A program made the translations under genes and the position numbers. A stretch of DNA of 10,361 nt, taken from JAFGTE01 sp965369305 (lineage in GTDB: Bacteria > Patescibacteriota > Gracilibacteria > UM-FILTER-43-11). The stretch lies in NCBI GenBank assembly GCA_965369305.1, contig CBDUQG010000035.1, forward strand, positions 1 through 10,361, written 5' to 3'. This document shows, piece by piece, positions 1 to 7,887 of this stretch; the stretch's first letter is position 1; each line of letters starts with the position of its first letter. The notes beneath the pieces are model-generated. The model was not told the DNA's origin. It saw nothing but the letters and a program-made list of their open reading frames with translations, and did not search any database.

Positions 1-10
1 ATCAAACTTT

Positions 11-2905
11 TTGAAAGAAATAATTGTTAAAGGAGCCCGCGTCCACAACCTTAAAAACATTGATGTAACCATTCCCCGGGATCAACTTGTGGTTATTACT
101 GGTCTTTCAGGCTCTGGGAAGTCTTCCTTGGCCTTTGATACTATTTACGCCGAAGGTCAGCGCCGCTATGTTGAGAGTCTTTCGACCTATGCCCGCCAGT
201 TTCTTCAGCTGACTGAAAAACCGGATGTGGACCAGATTGATGGCCTTTCTCCGGCTATTTCGATTGATCAGAAAACAGCCAGTCGCAACCCCCGTTCAAC
301 CGTGGGAACCGTGACTGAGATTTATGACTACCTGCGTCTTTTATACGCCAAAATCGGTCATCCGCACTGTCCGGAATGTGATGCTGAGATTGGCCGCATG
401 AGTGCCAGCCAGATTGTGGATGAGGTAGCTGAAATGGATGAAGGGAAGAAAATCATGCTTATGGCCCCTGTCGTGCGAGACCGCAAAGGGGAACATCTCA
501 AGCTGCTCGATAAAATCCGCAAGGACGGTTTTGTACGCATCCGTGTGGACGGTGATATCTACAATATCAACGAAGAACTTCAGCTCGATCCTAAAAAGAA
601 ACATACGATTGAAATTGTGGTGGACCGCTTGGTGGTTCGCAACTTTAAAAGGATTGTGAAAAAGCTAAAGAGCGGTGATGAAATTGAAGAAAAGAATGAA
701 GATCGAAGTCGCCTGGCTGATTCGATTGAGACTTGTTTAAAGTACGGCGAAGGCCTGATGACCATTCTGGATGCGGACAGCAAGGAGGAGCGCCTTTTTT
801 CTGAGCATTTTGCCTGTGACACTCATGGTGTGATGAGCCTGCCAGAGATTGCACCTCGTAGCTTTTCATTCAATTCACCGCACGGGGCTTGTGAAGATTG
901 TCATGGGCTTGGGACCAAACTTCGAATCAATCCGAAGCTGGTCATTCCGAATCCCCGCCTAACGATTGCTGAAGGTGCTATTGTCCCCTGGTCAATCTCA
1001 TCAATGAGACTGAACTGGTACAACAACCTGCTCAGAGAAGTGGGTAAAAAGCACGGCTTTGATATCAACACTCCGATTGGCAAGCTAACTGAAAAACAAA
1101 TCGAAATCATTATGCGCGGAACGGGTGATGAAAAGTTCCACGCCACCTATTCCGGCCAGAATTCCAGCTATGAAACTGATACGACTTACGAAGGGGTGAT
1201 TCCGAATCTGGAACGCCGTTACCATGACAGTGATTCAGACTATGTCCGTAAGAACATCGAGAAGTTCATGGAGGTGACCACCTGTGAAACCTGTAAGGGC
1301 ATGCGCCTGAGACCAGAAATTCTGGCGATCACGGTACTAGGTAAATCCATCATCGAAGCCACACGCATGTCGATTGAGGACGCTGATGATTTTTTCCGCA
1401 GCATGATTCCTGACGGCAAGAGCAAGAAGCTCACCGATACTGAATACACCATCGCCCGCCTGATCATTAACGAAATCACCTCCCGCCTTCAATTCCTGCA
1501 GAATGTAGGACTCAGCTACCTAACACTGAACCGCGCAGCCAGCACCCTATCGGGTGGTGAAGCTCAGCGTATTCGTCTGGCGACTCAGATTGGGAGCAGC
1601 CTTCAGGGAGTTTTGTATGTACTGGATGAACCGTCTATCGGACTGCACCAGCGCGACAACACCCGCCTGATCAAAACCCTCGAAAACCTTCGTGACCTGG
1701 GAAATACCGTGATCGTGGTCGAGCACGACGAAGATACGATTCGCGTTGCCAACCATGTTCTGGACATCGGCCCCGGAGCCGGTAAGCATGGTGGTCAGGT
1801 CATTGCCCAGGGAACCGCCGAAGAAATCATGAAGCACAAGGATTCAGTCACCGGCCACTACCTTTCAGGCAAGAAGAAGATCGAGGTACCAAAGGAACGT
1901 CGTAAAGGAAACGGTAAATTCCTGGAAATCATCGGTGCAGAGGAGCACAACCTCCAGAATGTTGATGTGAAGCTCCCCCTGAATACCTTTATCGGGATCA
2001 CGGGAGTGTCCGGATCCGGAAAATCATCCCTCATCAACCATATTCTCTGCCCGGTTCTGGCCACCAAGCTGAACCGTGCCAAGCAAACAGGCGGCAAGCA
2101 CAAGGAAATCAAGGGAATTGAGCACCTAGACAAGATCATTAACATCGATCAGTCCCCTATCGGGCGAACGCCACGGTCCAATCCAGCGACTTATACCGGT
2201 GTCTTCTCAGGCATTCGTGAACTCTTTGCTTCTACGAGTGAAGCTAAGCTACGTGGCTACCGCGAAGGGCGCTTCAGTTTTAATGTGAAAGGCGGTCGCT
2301 GTGAATCCTGTCAGGGAGATGGCATGGTGAAGATCGAAATGCACTTCCTGCCTGATATTTACGTACCATGTGAGGTCTGTAAGGGGCGACGCTATAACTC
2401 TGAAACTCTGGAAGTTACCTGGCATGGTAAGAATATTGCCGACGTACTGGATATGACGGTGGAAGAAGCCCTGGAATTCTTTGATGCCATCCCGCAAATT
2501 AAGAACAAACTGGCCACGCTTCATGCCGTAGGTCTGGATTACATTCATCTTGGCCAAAGTGCCACCACTCTTTCAGGTGGTGAGGCGCAAAGAATTAAGC
2601 TGGCTACTGAACTAGCCAAGCGCAGCACTGGTAAGACTATTTATGTACTTGATGAGCCGACGACCGGCCTTCATTTTGAAGACGTTCAAAAGCTCCTGAG
2701 TGTCCTTCAGGCACTGGTAGATAAAGGAAATACCGTTCTGACCATCGAGCACAACCTGGACGTGGTTAAGTCTGTGGATCACATTGTGGATCTTGGACCC
2801 GAAGGTGGTGATGGTGGTGGAACGATTTTATGTACCGGCACCCCGGAAGAAGTGGCTAAGTGCAAAGAAAGCTATACCGGCCAATTTCTGTCCAAAATGC
2901 TGTAA
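11..2905 (+). CDS. uvrA: UvrA, excinuclease ABC subunit A
   Basis: Damage-recognition ATPase of nucleotide excision repair. It acts in the cytoplasm as a dimer that loads UvrB onto damaged DNA. The 964-residue length is normal for the family. Two ABC modules are visible. The first has Walker A GLSGSGKSS (residues 31-39), signature LSGGEAQRIRLA (from 513) and Walker B VLDEPS (from 537). The second has Walker A GVSGSGKSS (665-673), signature LSGGEAQRIKLA (from 854) and VLDEPTTGLH (from 879). The zinc module in the second half has C764, C767, C787 and C790. The one in the first half reads C269-x2-H272 then C294-x2-C297, with His replacing the usual second Cys. Further CxxC pairs lie at 120/123 and 425/428. 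The TTG start at 11 matches the usual UvrA N-terminus (the KGARVHNLKNI motif follows directly). The frame is open to the window edge, so a slightly upstream start cannot be excluded. The gene converges on the block ending at 2914. Confidence 0.97.
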   Translation: MKEIIVKGARVHNLKNIDVTIPRDQLVVITGLSGSGKSSLAFDTIYAEGQRRYVESLSTYARQFLQLTEKPDVDQIDGLSPAISIDQKTASRNPRSTVGTVTEIYDYLRLLYAKIGHPHCPECDAEIGRMSASQIVDEVAEMDEGKKIMLMAPVVRDRKGEHLKLLDKIRKDGFVRIRVDGDIYNINEELQLDPKKKHTIEIVVDRLVVRNFKRIVKKLKSGDEIEEKNEDRSRLADSIETCLKYGEGLMTILDADSKEERLFSEHFACDTHGVMSLPEIAPRSFSFNSPHGACEDCHGLGTKLRINPKLVIPNPRLTIAEGAIVPWSISSMRLNWYNNLLREVGKKHGFDINTPIGKLTEKQIEIIMRGTGDEKFHATYSGQNSSYETDTTYEGVIPNLERRYHDSDSDYVRKNIEKFMEVTTCETCKGMRLRPEILAITVLGKSIIEATRMSIEDADDFFRSMIPDGKSKKLTDTEYTIARLIINEITSRLQFLQNVGLSYLTLNRAASTLSGGEAQRIRLATQIGSSLQGVLYVLDEPSIGLHQRDNTRLIKTLENLRDLGNTVIVVEHDEDTIRVANHVLDIGPGAGKHGGQVIAQGTAEEIMKHKDSVTGHYLSGKKKIEVPKERRKGNGKFLEIIGAEEHNLQNVDVKLPLNTFIGITGVSGSGKSSLINHILCPVLATKLNRAKQTGGKHKEIKGIEHLDKIINIDQSPIGRTPRSNPATYTGVFSGIRELFASTSEAKLRGYREGRFSFNVKGGRCESCQGDGMVKIEMHFLPDIYVPCEVCKGRRYNSETLEVTWHGKNIADVLDMTVEEALEFFDAIPQIKNKLATLHAVGLDYIHLGQSATTLSGGEAQRIKLATELAKRSTGKTIYVLDEPTTGLHFEDVQKLLSVLQALVDKGNTVLTIEHNLDVVKSVDHIVDLGPEGGDGGGTILCTGTPEEVAKCKESYTGQFLSKML

Positions 2906-2913
2906 GCCAACCA

Positions 2914-3678
2914 CTAAGCCGCTTTGGCATCCGGCCAATCTGGGGCTTTGGCGACTGGATCAATGCCAGTATGCACCCTGCCGGTTTTGTCGATGTATTG
3001 GGTCACACCATCGAGATTCTCGACCTTAAAATAACCCATAACCTCTTGCCCCATTTTAGGTAGAGCCACCTTAAGATCAACCTCCTTTCCTGAGCGGTCA
3101 ATCCAACGTCCATCTTTAGTGCGATAGACGTATTCATTTTCTGTTCCGCTAGGATAGGTTGCAGCGATGTCTTCTTCTTTCCATTCTTCCTTTTTTTCCT
3201 TTGGCTTATCTTCGACTTCTGCTGGTTTGTCGGAAGGCTTAGCAAACGGATTAACTGAATCAGGGTTCGGCGCTCCTGTTGGATAATTCAGAGCCAAGTA
3301 ACCAGCCAAGGCGTTTAACCCCTTAGGGCCAAACTTACCTTCCACAACGATTGGCTGCGGGCTACCTGTTCGATTTAGGTAATCCTCAAAGCGACGGACA
3401 ATTCCACGGGCGGTATTCTCTGATTGAAGTGGTACTCCCAAGGCTGTCAGGAGTAAATTATTCCACTCCTTCCAGTCACCCTTTTTATATTCCTTCTTAC
3501 TCTGGGTTTCAACGAAGGCATGTATTTCTGCCTGACGACCTTTGATCATTCCATCCAGGACATGGTCCATTCTTTCTTTGGCATGAGCCAAGTCTTCAAT
3601 GGTCACTTCGACCACTTCTTGAGCGGTTTTCGGTGCTCCTTTGGGAGCTGCTGTTGGTTTTTGTGAATCTTGAGCCAT
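2914..3678 (-). CDS. Uncharacterised protein with DGKxGP peptidoglycan-binding-like module
   Basis: I do not recognise a named family. The 254-residue soluble protein opens with a Pro/Ala/Lys-rich disordered stretch (1-20) and has no signal peptide. Residues about 33-130 form a mostly helical module with W69-x2-W72-N73 and then GKFGP (114-118). The tail of this module resembles the second half of PG_binding_1 domains (DGxFGxxT). The same module occurs in the 698-aa and 394-aa proteins of this block. A charged Pro/Lys/Glu linker follows (about 136-168), containing NPFAKP (143-148). The C-terminal third (about 175-240) looks beta-rich, with DGRWID (189-194) and several aromatic residues. It is the last gene of the block, 17 bases after the phosphatase gene, and stops with TAG 8 bases from the uvrA stop. 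The ATG at 3678 has no clear ribosome binding site. The reading frame is secure; the function is unknown. Confidence 0.85.
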   Translation of the reverse strand: MAQDSQKPTAAPKGAPKTAQEVVEVTIEDLAHAKERMDHVLDGMIKGRQAEIHAFVETQSKKEYKKGDWKEWNNLLLTALGVPLQSENTARGIVRRFEDYLNRTGSPQPIVVEGKFGPKGLNALAGYLALNYPTGAPNPDSVNPFAKPSDKPAEVEDKPKEKKEEWKEEDIAATYPSGTENEYVYRTKDGRWIDRSGKEVDLKVALPKMGQEVMGYFKVENLDGVTQYIDKTGRVHTGIDPVAKAPDWPDAKAA

Positions 3679-3695
3679 GAGATATAGATTACTTT

Positions 3696-5279
3696 TTATT
3701 TAGTTTTTTTAACAATGAGTAAAGTGATGTCATCCGCCTGCGGGTACTGTCCCATGAAACCACGGACATCGGCCAGAATGGCGTCATGTATTTCCTGAGC
3801 GGTTTTTCCTTTTGAGTGAGTCTTAATGCTTTCTTTCAGGCGATCCATTCCAAAGCTGACTTCTTCACTCTGCCAGGCTTCGGGAATACCATCGGTATAA
3901 AGCACAAAGACATCCCCCACAGCTGGCTGAACCTGCTCAACACTCAATTTAGGCCCAAGATCATCGATCATTCCAAGAGCTAATCCTCCATGAGCCAGTT
4001 CGACGACATCGTCAGATGCTGCCCGGTAGTGCATGATCGGATCATGACCTGCCTGGGTGAACTCCAACGTGCCAGTGGTTGCATCCCAGAGATTCACCAC
4101 AGACGTCACGAAGATATTTGGGGCCGTTTTCATTTTAAGAATGCGATTTAGCTCGCTTACCATATCAACGGTACTATCATAATGGTCCATCAATGATGGA
4201 ATCAGGGCATTGTTAATCGCGGAAACCAAACCGGCGCCCACCCCGTGTCCAGTAACGTCGGCAATGTAAAACAGAAGCTTCTGACCACCATTAATCGCAA
4301 TGAAGTCATAGCAGTCTCCACCGACTTCGGTGGCTGCATTCAGACTAGCGGCAATATCGAGATTCTCGATTTGAGGTAGTTGCTTGGGCAAAAGTTCCTG
4401 TTGGATCTTGGCAGCAAGTTCCAGCTCTTTGGCTGTTTTTTCGTGTTCGATCATGGCCTGCGTACTGGTTTCCAGATCTGCGGCCATCTTGTTGAAAGTG
4501 CTGGCCAGCATTCCGACTTCGGATTTGGATTTGATTGGAATACGGGTTTTTAGATCTCCCGAACCAATTTTATGCGCCCCATCAGTGAGTGAGCGGATGG
4601 GCGATGTGATTCCATGAGCCACTACGTAACCAATAATAATGGCTACCAAAAGACCAGCTATGGCAATGATGATAATGCGCATGGCGGTGTTTCGAACACG
4701 CTCCAGGAGCGCGTCATAGCTCACCCCATATTCAACGGAAAAACTGCGTCCAATGTTGTTCTGATCCCGGAATGGATAGATCACGTTTTCGATCTGTTCT
4801 TTGTCGGTGATTGGTGTGACATCCTGACCGTTGAAGTTGGTGTAACGAAGCGTTTCACCCGATTTATCGAGATAAACCACACGACCTGTTTTGAGGGTTT
4901 TGACAGATGGATGAATAGCCTGAACACGCTCTAGCTCTTCGCTACTTAGCTGTCCGTTTTGATCTTCTAGTTCGGTTTCTATATAGAGAGAATCTCCTCC
5001 ATAATTATAGATGGCTGCCCCTGTCACATCTTCGTTAAGACTATAGATGTCTGCCATTTCACGCTCAAAGTTGGCAAAAGCGCTCTGGGTGTAGTTGTCT
5101 TCGTAATTGGCCACAATTCGCTCATGAGTGAGCTCGGCAAAACTGACCGCCTTATTAAAGATGTCTTGGTTGATTTCACGAGTCTTCTGGTCAATGACCA
5201 GGTAGGCTGTTGCCCCCAGTATCGCGAGGATAATGAGGGAAGTAGCGAGCGCTATTTGTGATTTAACAGATCGGAGCAT
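3696..5279 (-). CDS. Membrane-anchored HAMP-SpoIIE/RsbU-type PPM serine phosphatase
   Basis: Predicted sensor phosphatase of 527 residues. There is a membrane segment at about 9-29, an extracytoplasmic region at about 30-198 (possibly Cache-like), and a second membrane segment at about 201-221. A HAMP domain (about 222-273) and a short helical linker (about 274-295, ending KIQQELLP) precede a SpoIIE/PPM catalytic domain (about 296-525). The metal-binding residues are present: GGDCYD (D322, D325), DVTGHG (D341, G344), YTDG (D463) and ADDITLL (D516, D517). It should therefore be active. In the RsbU family such enzymes dephosphorylate serine on STAS-domain anti-anti-sigma factors in response to an external signal. 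No STAS protein or histidine-kinase-like anti-sigma factor lies in this window, so its substrate is unknown. The ATG at 5279 lies 5 bases after the stop of the 157-aa gene, which suggests translational coupling. Confidence 0.94.
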   Translation of the reverse strand: MLRSVKSQIALATSLIILAILGATAYLVIDQKTREINQDIFNKAVSFAELTHERIVANYEDNYTQSAFANFEREMADIYSLNEDVTGAAIYNYGGDSLYIETELEDQNGQLSSEELERVQAIHPSVKTLKTGRVVYLDKSGETLRYTNFNGQDVTPITDKEQIENVIYPFRDQNNIGRSFSVEYGVSYDALLERVRNTAMRIIIIAIAGLLVAIIIGYVVAHGITSPIRSLTDGAHKIGSGDLKTRIPIKSKSEVGMLASTFNKMAADLETSTQAMIEHEKTAKELELAAKIQQELLPKQLPQIENLDIAASLNAATEVGGDCYDFIAINGGQKLLFYIADVTGHGVGAGLVSAINNALIPSLMDHYDSTVDMVSELNRILKMKTAPNIFVTSVVNLWDATTGTLEFTQAGHDPIMHYRAASDDVVELAHGGLALGMIDDLGPKLSVEQVQPAVGDVFVLYTDGIPEAWQSEEVSFGMDRLKESIKTHSKGKTAQEIHDAILADVRGFMGQYPQADDITLLIVKKTK

Positions 5280-5284
5280 ATTTT

Positions 5285-5758
5285 TTATTGGTTTGCTTTT
5301 TCTTCAGCAACATCGATAACTGTTTTGTACATATCTTGTATCTTCATGACTCCAGAACGACCTTCGACTGAGAACATTTGCAAACCTCTGTCATCATTTT
5401 CGTAGGTGATCTTCACACCAATCCCGTTTACATTCATCTCTCTTGTTCCTCCTACTCTGATGGCACCTGGTCCAACAAAATGCTCACGATTATCTATCGC
5501 TACCTGTCTAACAGTGGGCCTTTCCCATTTTTCTCCAGACTCAGAAAGCTTGGCTGCTTTTTCAGCATTCTTGAAAACATCCTGAGCCTCTTCGATCATC
5601 TGATCAAGTTCAGCCGGATCAGGCTTTGGAATGTCCATCGGAGGCTTTTCCTCAGATGGCAATGTTGGAGGAACGGGAGCTGGTTTTCCGTTTTCAAAAA
5701 CCAGTCGGTTTTCCTTGAAGTTTTCAGATGAACTTCGGTAGATATGAAAGATAATCAT
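5285..5758 (-). CDS. Uncharacterised 157-aa protein with shared YRSS...RLV leader
   Basis: No family recognised. The N-terminus (residues 7-20, YRSSSENFKENRLV) matches that of the 698-aa protein encoded just upstream (residues 5-17), which supports this ATG start and common ancestry or common sorting of the two. A proline-rich linker follows (about 24-48), then a charged helix (about 49-78). The C-terminal region (about 85-153) appears beta-rich with a closing helix and contains two Gly-rich turns (VGPGAIRVGG, VNGIGVK). There is no signal peptide or membrane segment, and it lacks the DGKxGP module of its neighbours. It sits 22 bases downstream of the 698-aa gene and 5 bases upstream of the phosphatase gene, so it is likely co-expressed with, and perhaps a partner or substrate of, the phosphatase. 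That last point is inference from position only. Confidence 0.82.
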   Translation of the reverse strand: MIIFHIYRSSSENFKENRLVFENGKPAPVPPTLPSEEKPPMDIPKPDPAELDQMIEEAQDVFKNAEKAAKLSESGEKWERPTVRQVAIDNREHFVGPGAIRVGGTREMNVNGIGVKITYENDDRGLQMFSVEGRSGVMKIQDMYKTVIDVAEEKANQ

Positions 5759-5780
5759 GATTAATTTAGTTACTTCTTAA

Positions 5781-7877
5781 TTAGGCTTTATTTTTTTCCG
5801 GTAGCGGATAACCCGCTGGCCAAAGTGGTCCACCTGGAGGCTCCATGCCTGGAGGTGAATTGTAGTAGCCCTGGAGCGTTGCATAAGACCAAGTGCCATC
5901 TGGGATAGGCTTGTTCTGAGGATTCATTTTTTTCCAGGCCCATTCTTGAGCCATCCTAGTTCCATCTTTAGGCTTGTCAGCTTCGGCAGGTCCTTTTGAT
6001 GGATCCCATTCTAGGAAGGCTAGATTTGGATCACCTGTTGGATTGAGTGGTGCTGGCTCTTCAGGCGGTGCCATAGGCGGGTGCCAAGAGGCAGCAATAA
6101 TCGGTGCGTACAAACCTCCAAAAGGAATTGTTGCAGCAGCTGCATAAGCTGCCACTTTCTGGGCCTCTTCTTGAGTCAGTGGTTTTTCAGTCTGACCAGC
6201 TAATTTCTTAGCGATGTCATTCACATCCTTGTAGGCATTATCTGTGTAGTGGTCGCCTGCAACGGAAACCCATTCACCTCTATTTTTTTGCTGCGTACTG
6301 GCCCACTCCCACTTTCCATCTTTATAACGGAAATAAGTGTCTTGTTTTCCTTTCGTCTTAACCAAATAAATACCATTCCCCTGGGGAACGGCTCCTGCGA
6401 TAAGCGCAGCACCTTCACGCTGTTTTTTGGGTGCATTGACTTCTTCGGCTGGAATGCCTTCAGGTGGTTTTTTTGCCTGCCTTTTTCTGGCAGCGATCCG
6501 AGCAGCTTCTTTGAGCATGTCGTTAAATCCCATCTTCTTGTCACTACCTTCCAGTGAGAATACGGATTTGGGATGTCTGGTCATCATGACCACCTCACCA
6601 TCAATATGAAGACGGATCGTTTTGCCAGTTCCTTGCTTGCGTAGCGCCTCAGAATTACTACGAGAAACCTCTCGCCATCCGGCTGATACAGGTTTCCAAG
6701 TCTTAACTACATATTGGTTCCCCTCCTTGATCACATAGGCATATTTCGGATCAAAGTTCTTGTCCTTCTTTTTCGCCTCCTCAAGTGCCTGTCTCATTTT
6801 TCCATTCTCGATTTCATTCTCTTGAGCCTTAGCAGCTTCTTCAGCTTCTTTTTGGGCTTTGGCTAGATCATCGGACAATTTGTTAATTTCATCTGATTCA
6901 CCATCGCTATAGTGATCTTTACCAACATCTACCCAACCTTTGTAATCTGCTATACCCTTTTGAGCTTCACTGGCCCACTGCCATTTCCCCTGCCAAAAAC
7001 GGAAATATGTTCTCTTTCCAGATTTTCGAGAAAGATAAGTGCCATCTGCCTGCATTTCCATGCCCTGCATCAAGCTAGCACCAGCGCGCATAGTTGTGCG
7101 AGCCTTAGAAAGCCTTAAGGCAAGTGCATTTACATGAGCCAGTGCCGGGTTCTTTTCGGTGTCCCACGGCTTTTCTCCTGCCACCACCCAGTCACCTTTA
7201 TCTTTCCCTTCTTGGCCAGCCCATTTCCACTTACCATCAATGAACTTGAAATAAGTTTTAACACCACCATCTTCAATCAAGTAGCTGCCGTCTGGTTGCT
7301 TCTTAGCCCTAGCTAACTGACCCATTCCATATGATTCCATAGCAGCTTGGTTTTTCTTGGCCCACTGCGTTACCCCCTGCTCAACATATTCCTCACGGGC
7401 TTTGGCCAACTTTTTGCTACCCTTTGGCACTGGCGGAAGGTCTCCACCTTGAAGCTTAGCGTATTGTGCTAAAGCGGCCATGGTGTATGGCCCCAATTTA
7501 CCGTCGATAACTGCTGCTGGATCCCTTGGGTGCTTTAATAGACCAAGCGCATCGAAAGCCATTCTTTGAAGGGCGGCAACTTGCAATGTAGGCTTCACAC
7601 CTTCCATTTCCATTTTTTCCGCAAACTGCTTATTCCATTCGGTCCAGCTTTTATACGGATTAACGCCCACCTCACGAATGAATTTTTTTACATCATCTTG
7701 TTTCTTTTCATATGCCTCTTTCACGCCGTCCTGCACTTTTTTATCCACGCGAACTCTCAGCGCTTGGCGCTGCTTTTTAGGGCTTTCTTTTGGTGCACTT
7801 CCTGGCTTTTCAAAGGGATTTTTGTAGACCAGCCTTTTCGGTCTGAAATCTTCTGATGATCGATAAAAATGGTTCAT
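5781..7877 (-). CDS. Large repeat protein with DGKxGPYT module and three aromatic-rich repeats
   Basis: No named family recognised. The 698 residues run in this order. An N-terminal leader YRSSEDFRPKRLVYKN (5-20) is followed by NPFEKP and a basic linker. A helical module (about 47-142) carries W78-x2-W81-N82 and DGKLGPYT (125-132), the latter like the end of a PG_binding_1 domain. Three divergent repeats of about 75 residues start near 187, 265 and 488, each with G-x-YL, TYF-x-[FY], GKW-x-WA and a GW or G-x-W. A charged coiled-coil-like stretch lies at about 326-374. An Ala-rich, mildly hydrophobic segment (573-597) and a Pro-rich tail follow. The tail contains a degenerate DGTWSYATLQGYY (660-672) that echoes the DGKxGPYT motif. 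There is no signal peptide. The gene lies 10 bases after the 394-aa gene. The architecture suggests a multidomain binding or scaffold protein, but the ligand is unknown. Confidence 0.88.
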   Translation of the reverse strand: MNHFYRSSEDFRPKRLVYKNPFEKPGSAPKESPKKQRQALRVRVDKKVQDGVKEAYEKKQDDVKKFIREVGVNPYKSWTEWNKQFAEKMEMEGVKPTLQVAALQRMAFDALGLLKHPRDPAAVIDGKLGPYTMAALAQYAKLQGGDLPPVPKGSKKLAKAREEYVEQGVTQWAKKNQAAMESYGMGQLARAKKQPDGSYLIEDGGVKTYFKFIDGKWKWAGQEGKDKGDWVVAGEKPWDTEKNPALAHVNALALRLSKARTTMRAGASLMQGMEMQADGTYLSRKSGKRTYFRFWQGKWQWASEAQKGIADYKGWVDVGKDHYSDGESDEINKLSDDLAKAQKEAEEAAKAQENEIENGKMRQALEEAKKKDKNFDPKYAYVIKEGNQYVVKTWKPVSAGWREVSRSNSEALRKQGTGKTIRLHIDGEVVMMTRHPKSVFSLEGSDKKMGFNDMLKEAARIAARKRQAKKPPEGIPAEEVNAPKKQREGAALIAGAVPQGNGIYLVKTKGKQDTYFRYKDGKWEWASTQQKNRGEWVSVAGDHYTDNAYKDVNDIAKKLAGQTEKPLTQEEAQKVAAYAAAATIPFGGLYAPIIAASWHPPMAPPEEPAPLNPTGDPNLAFLEWDPSKGPAEADKPKDGTRMAQEWAWKKMNPQNKPIPDGTWSYATLQGYYNSPPGMEPPGGPLWPAGYPLPEKNKA
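6195..7319 (-). repeat. Three divergent aromatic-rich protein repeats (R1, R2, R3)
   Basis: These lie within the 698-aa gene. R1 is at about 7098-7319 (residues 187-260), R2 at about 6849-7085 (265-343) and R3 at about 6195-6416 (488-561). The common core is G-x-YL, a short basic turn, TYF-x-[FY], x-GKW-x-WA, then a Trp-containing strand. In R2 and R3 this is followed by DHY-[ST]-D, and a short helix ends all three. R2 and R3 share more with each other than with R1 (both also begin R-x-GA-x-L). The match is at protein level, so the duplication is old. A coiled-coil-like stretch and a non-repeat region separate R2 from R3. Confidence 0.8.
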
Positions 7878-7887
7878 GTAGAGCTTA

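Noticed and set aside
4614..4934. 106-codon plus-strand frame inside the phosphatase gene
   Set aside because: It lies wholly opposite the HAMP, membrane and sensor-domain coding sequence and shows no domain or independent start signals.
3696..5279. Histidine kinase reading of the HAMP protein
   Set aside because: There is no H-box or HATPase N/G boxes. The C-terminal half has the full set of PPM phosphatase metal-binding motifs.
6195..7319. Choline-binding (CW) repeats in the 698-aa protein
   Set aside because: The units are about 75 residues, not about 20, and lack the GW-x4-G-x-WYY core. The resemblance is limited to aromatic and glycine content.
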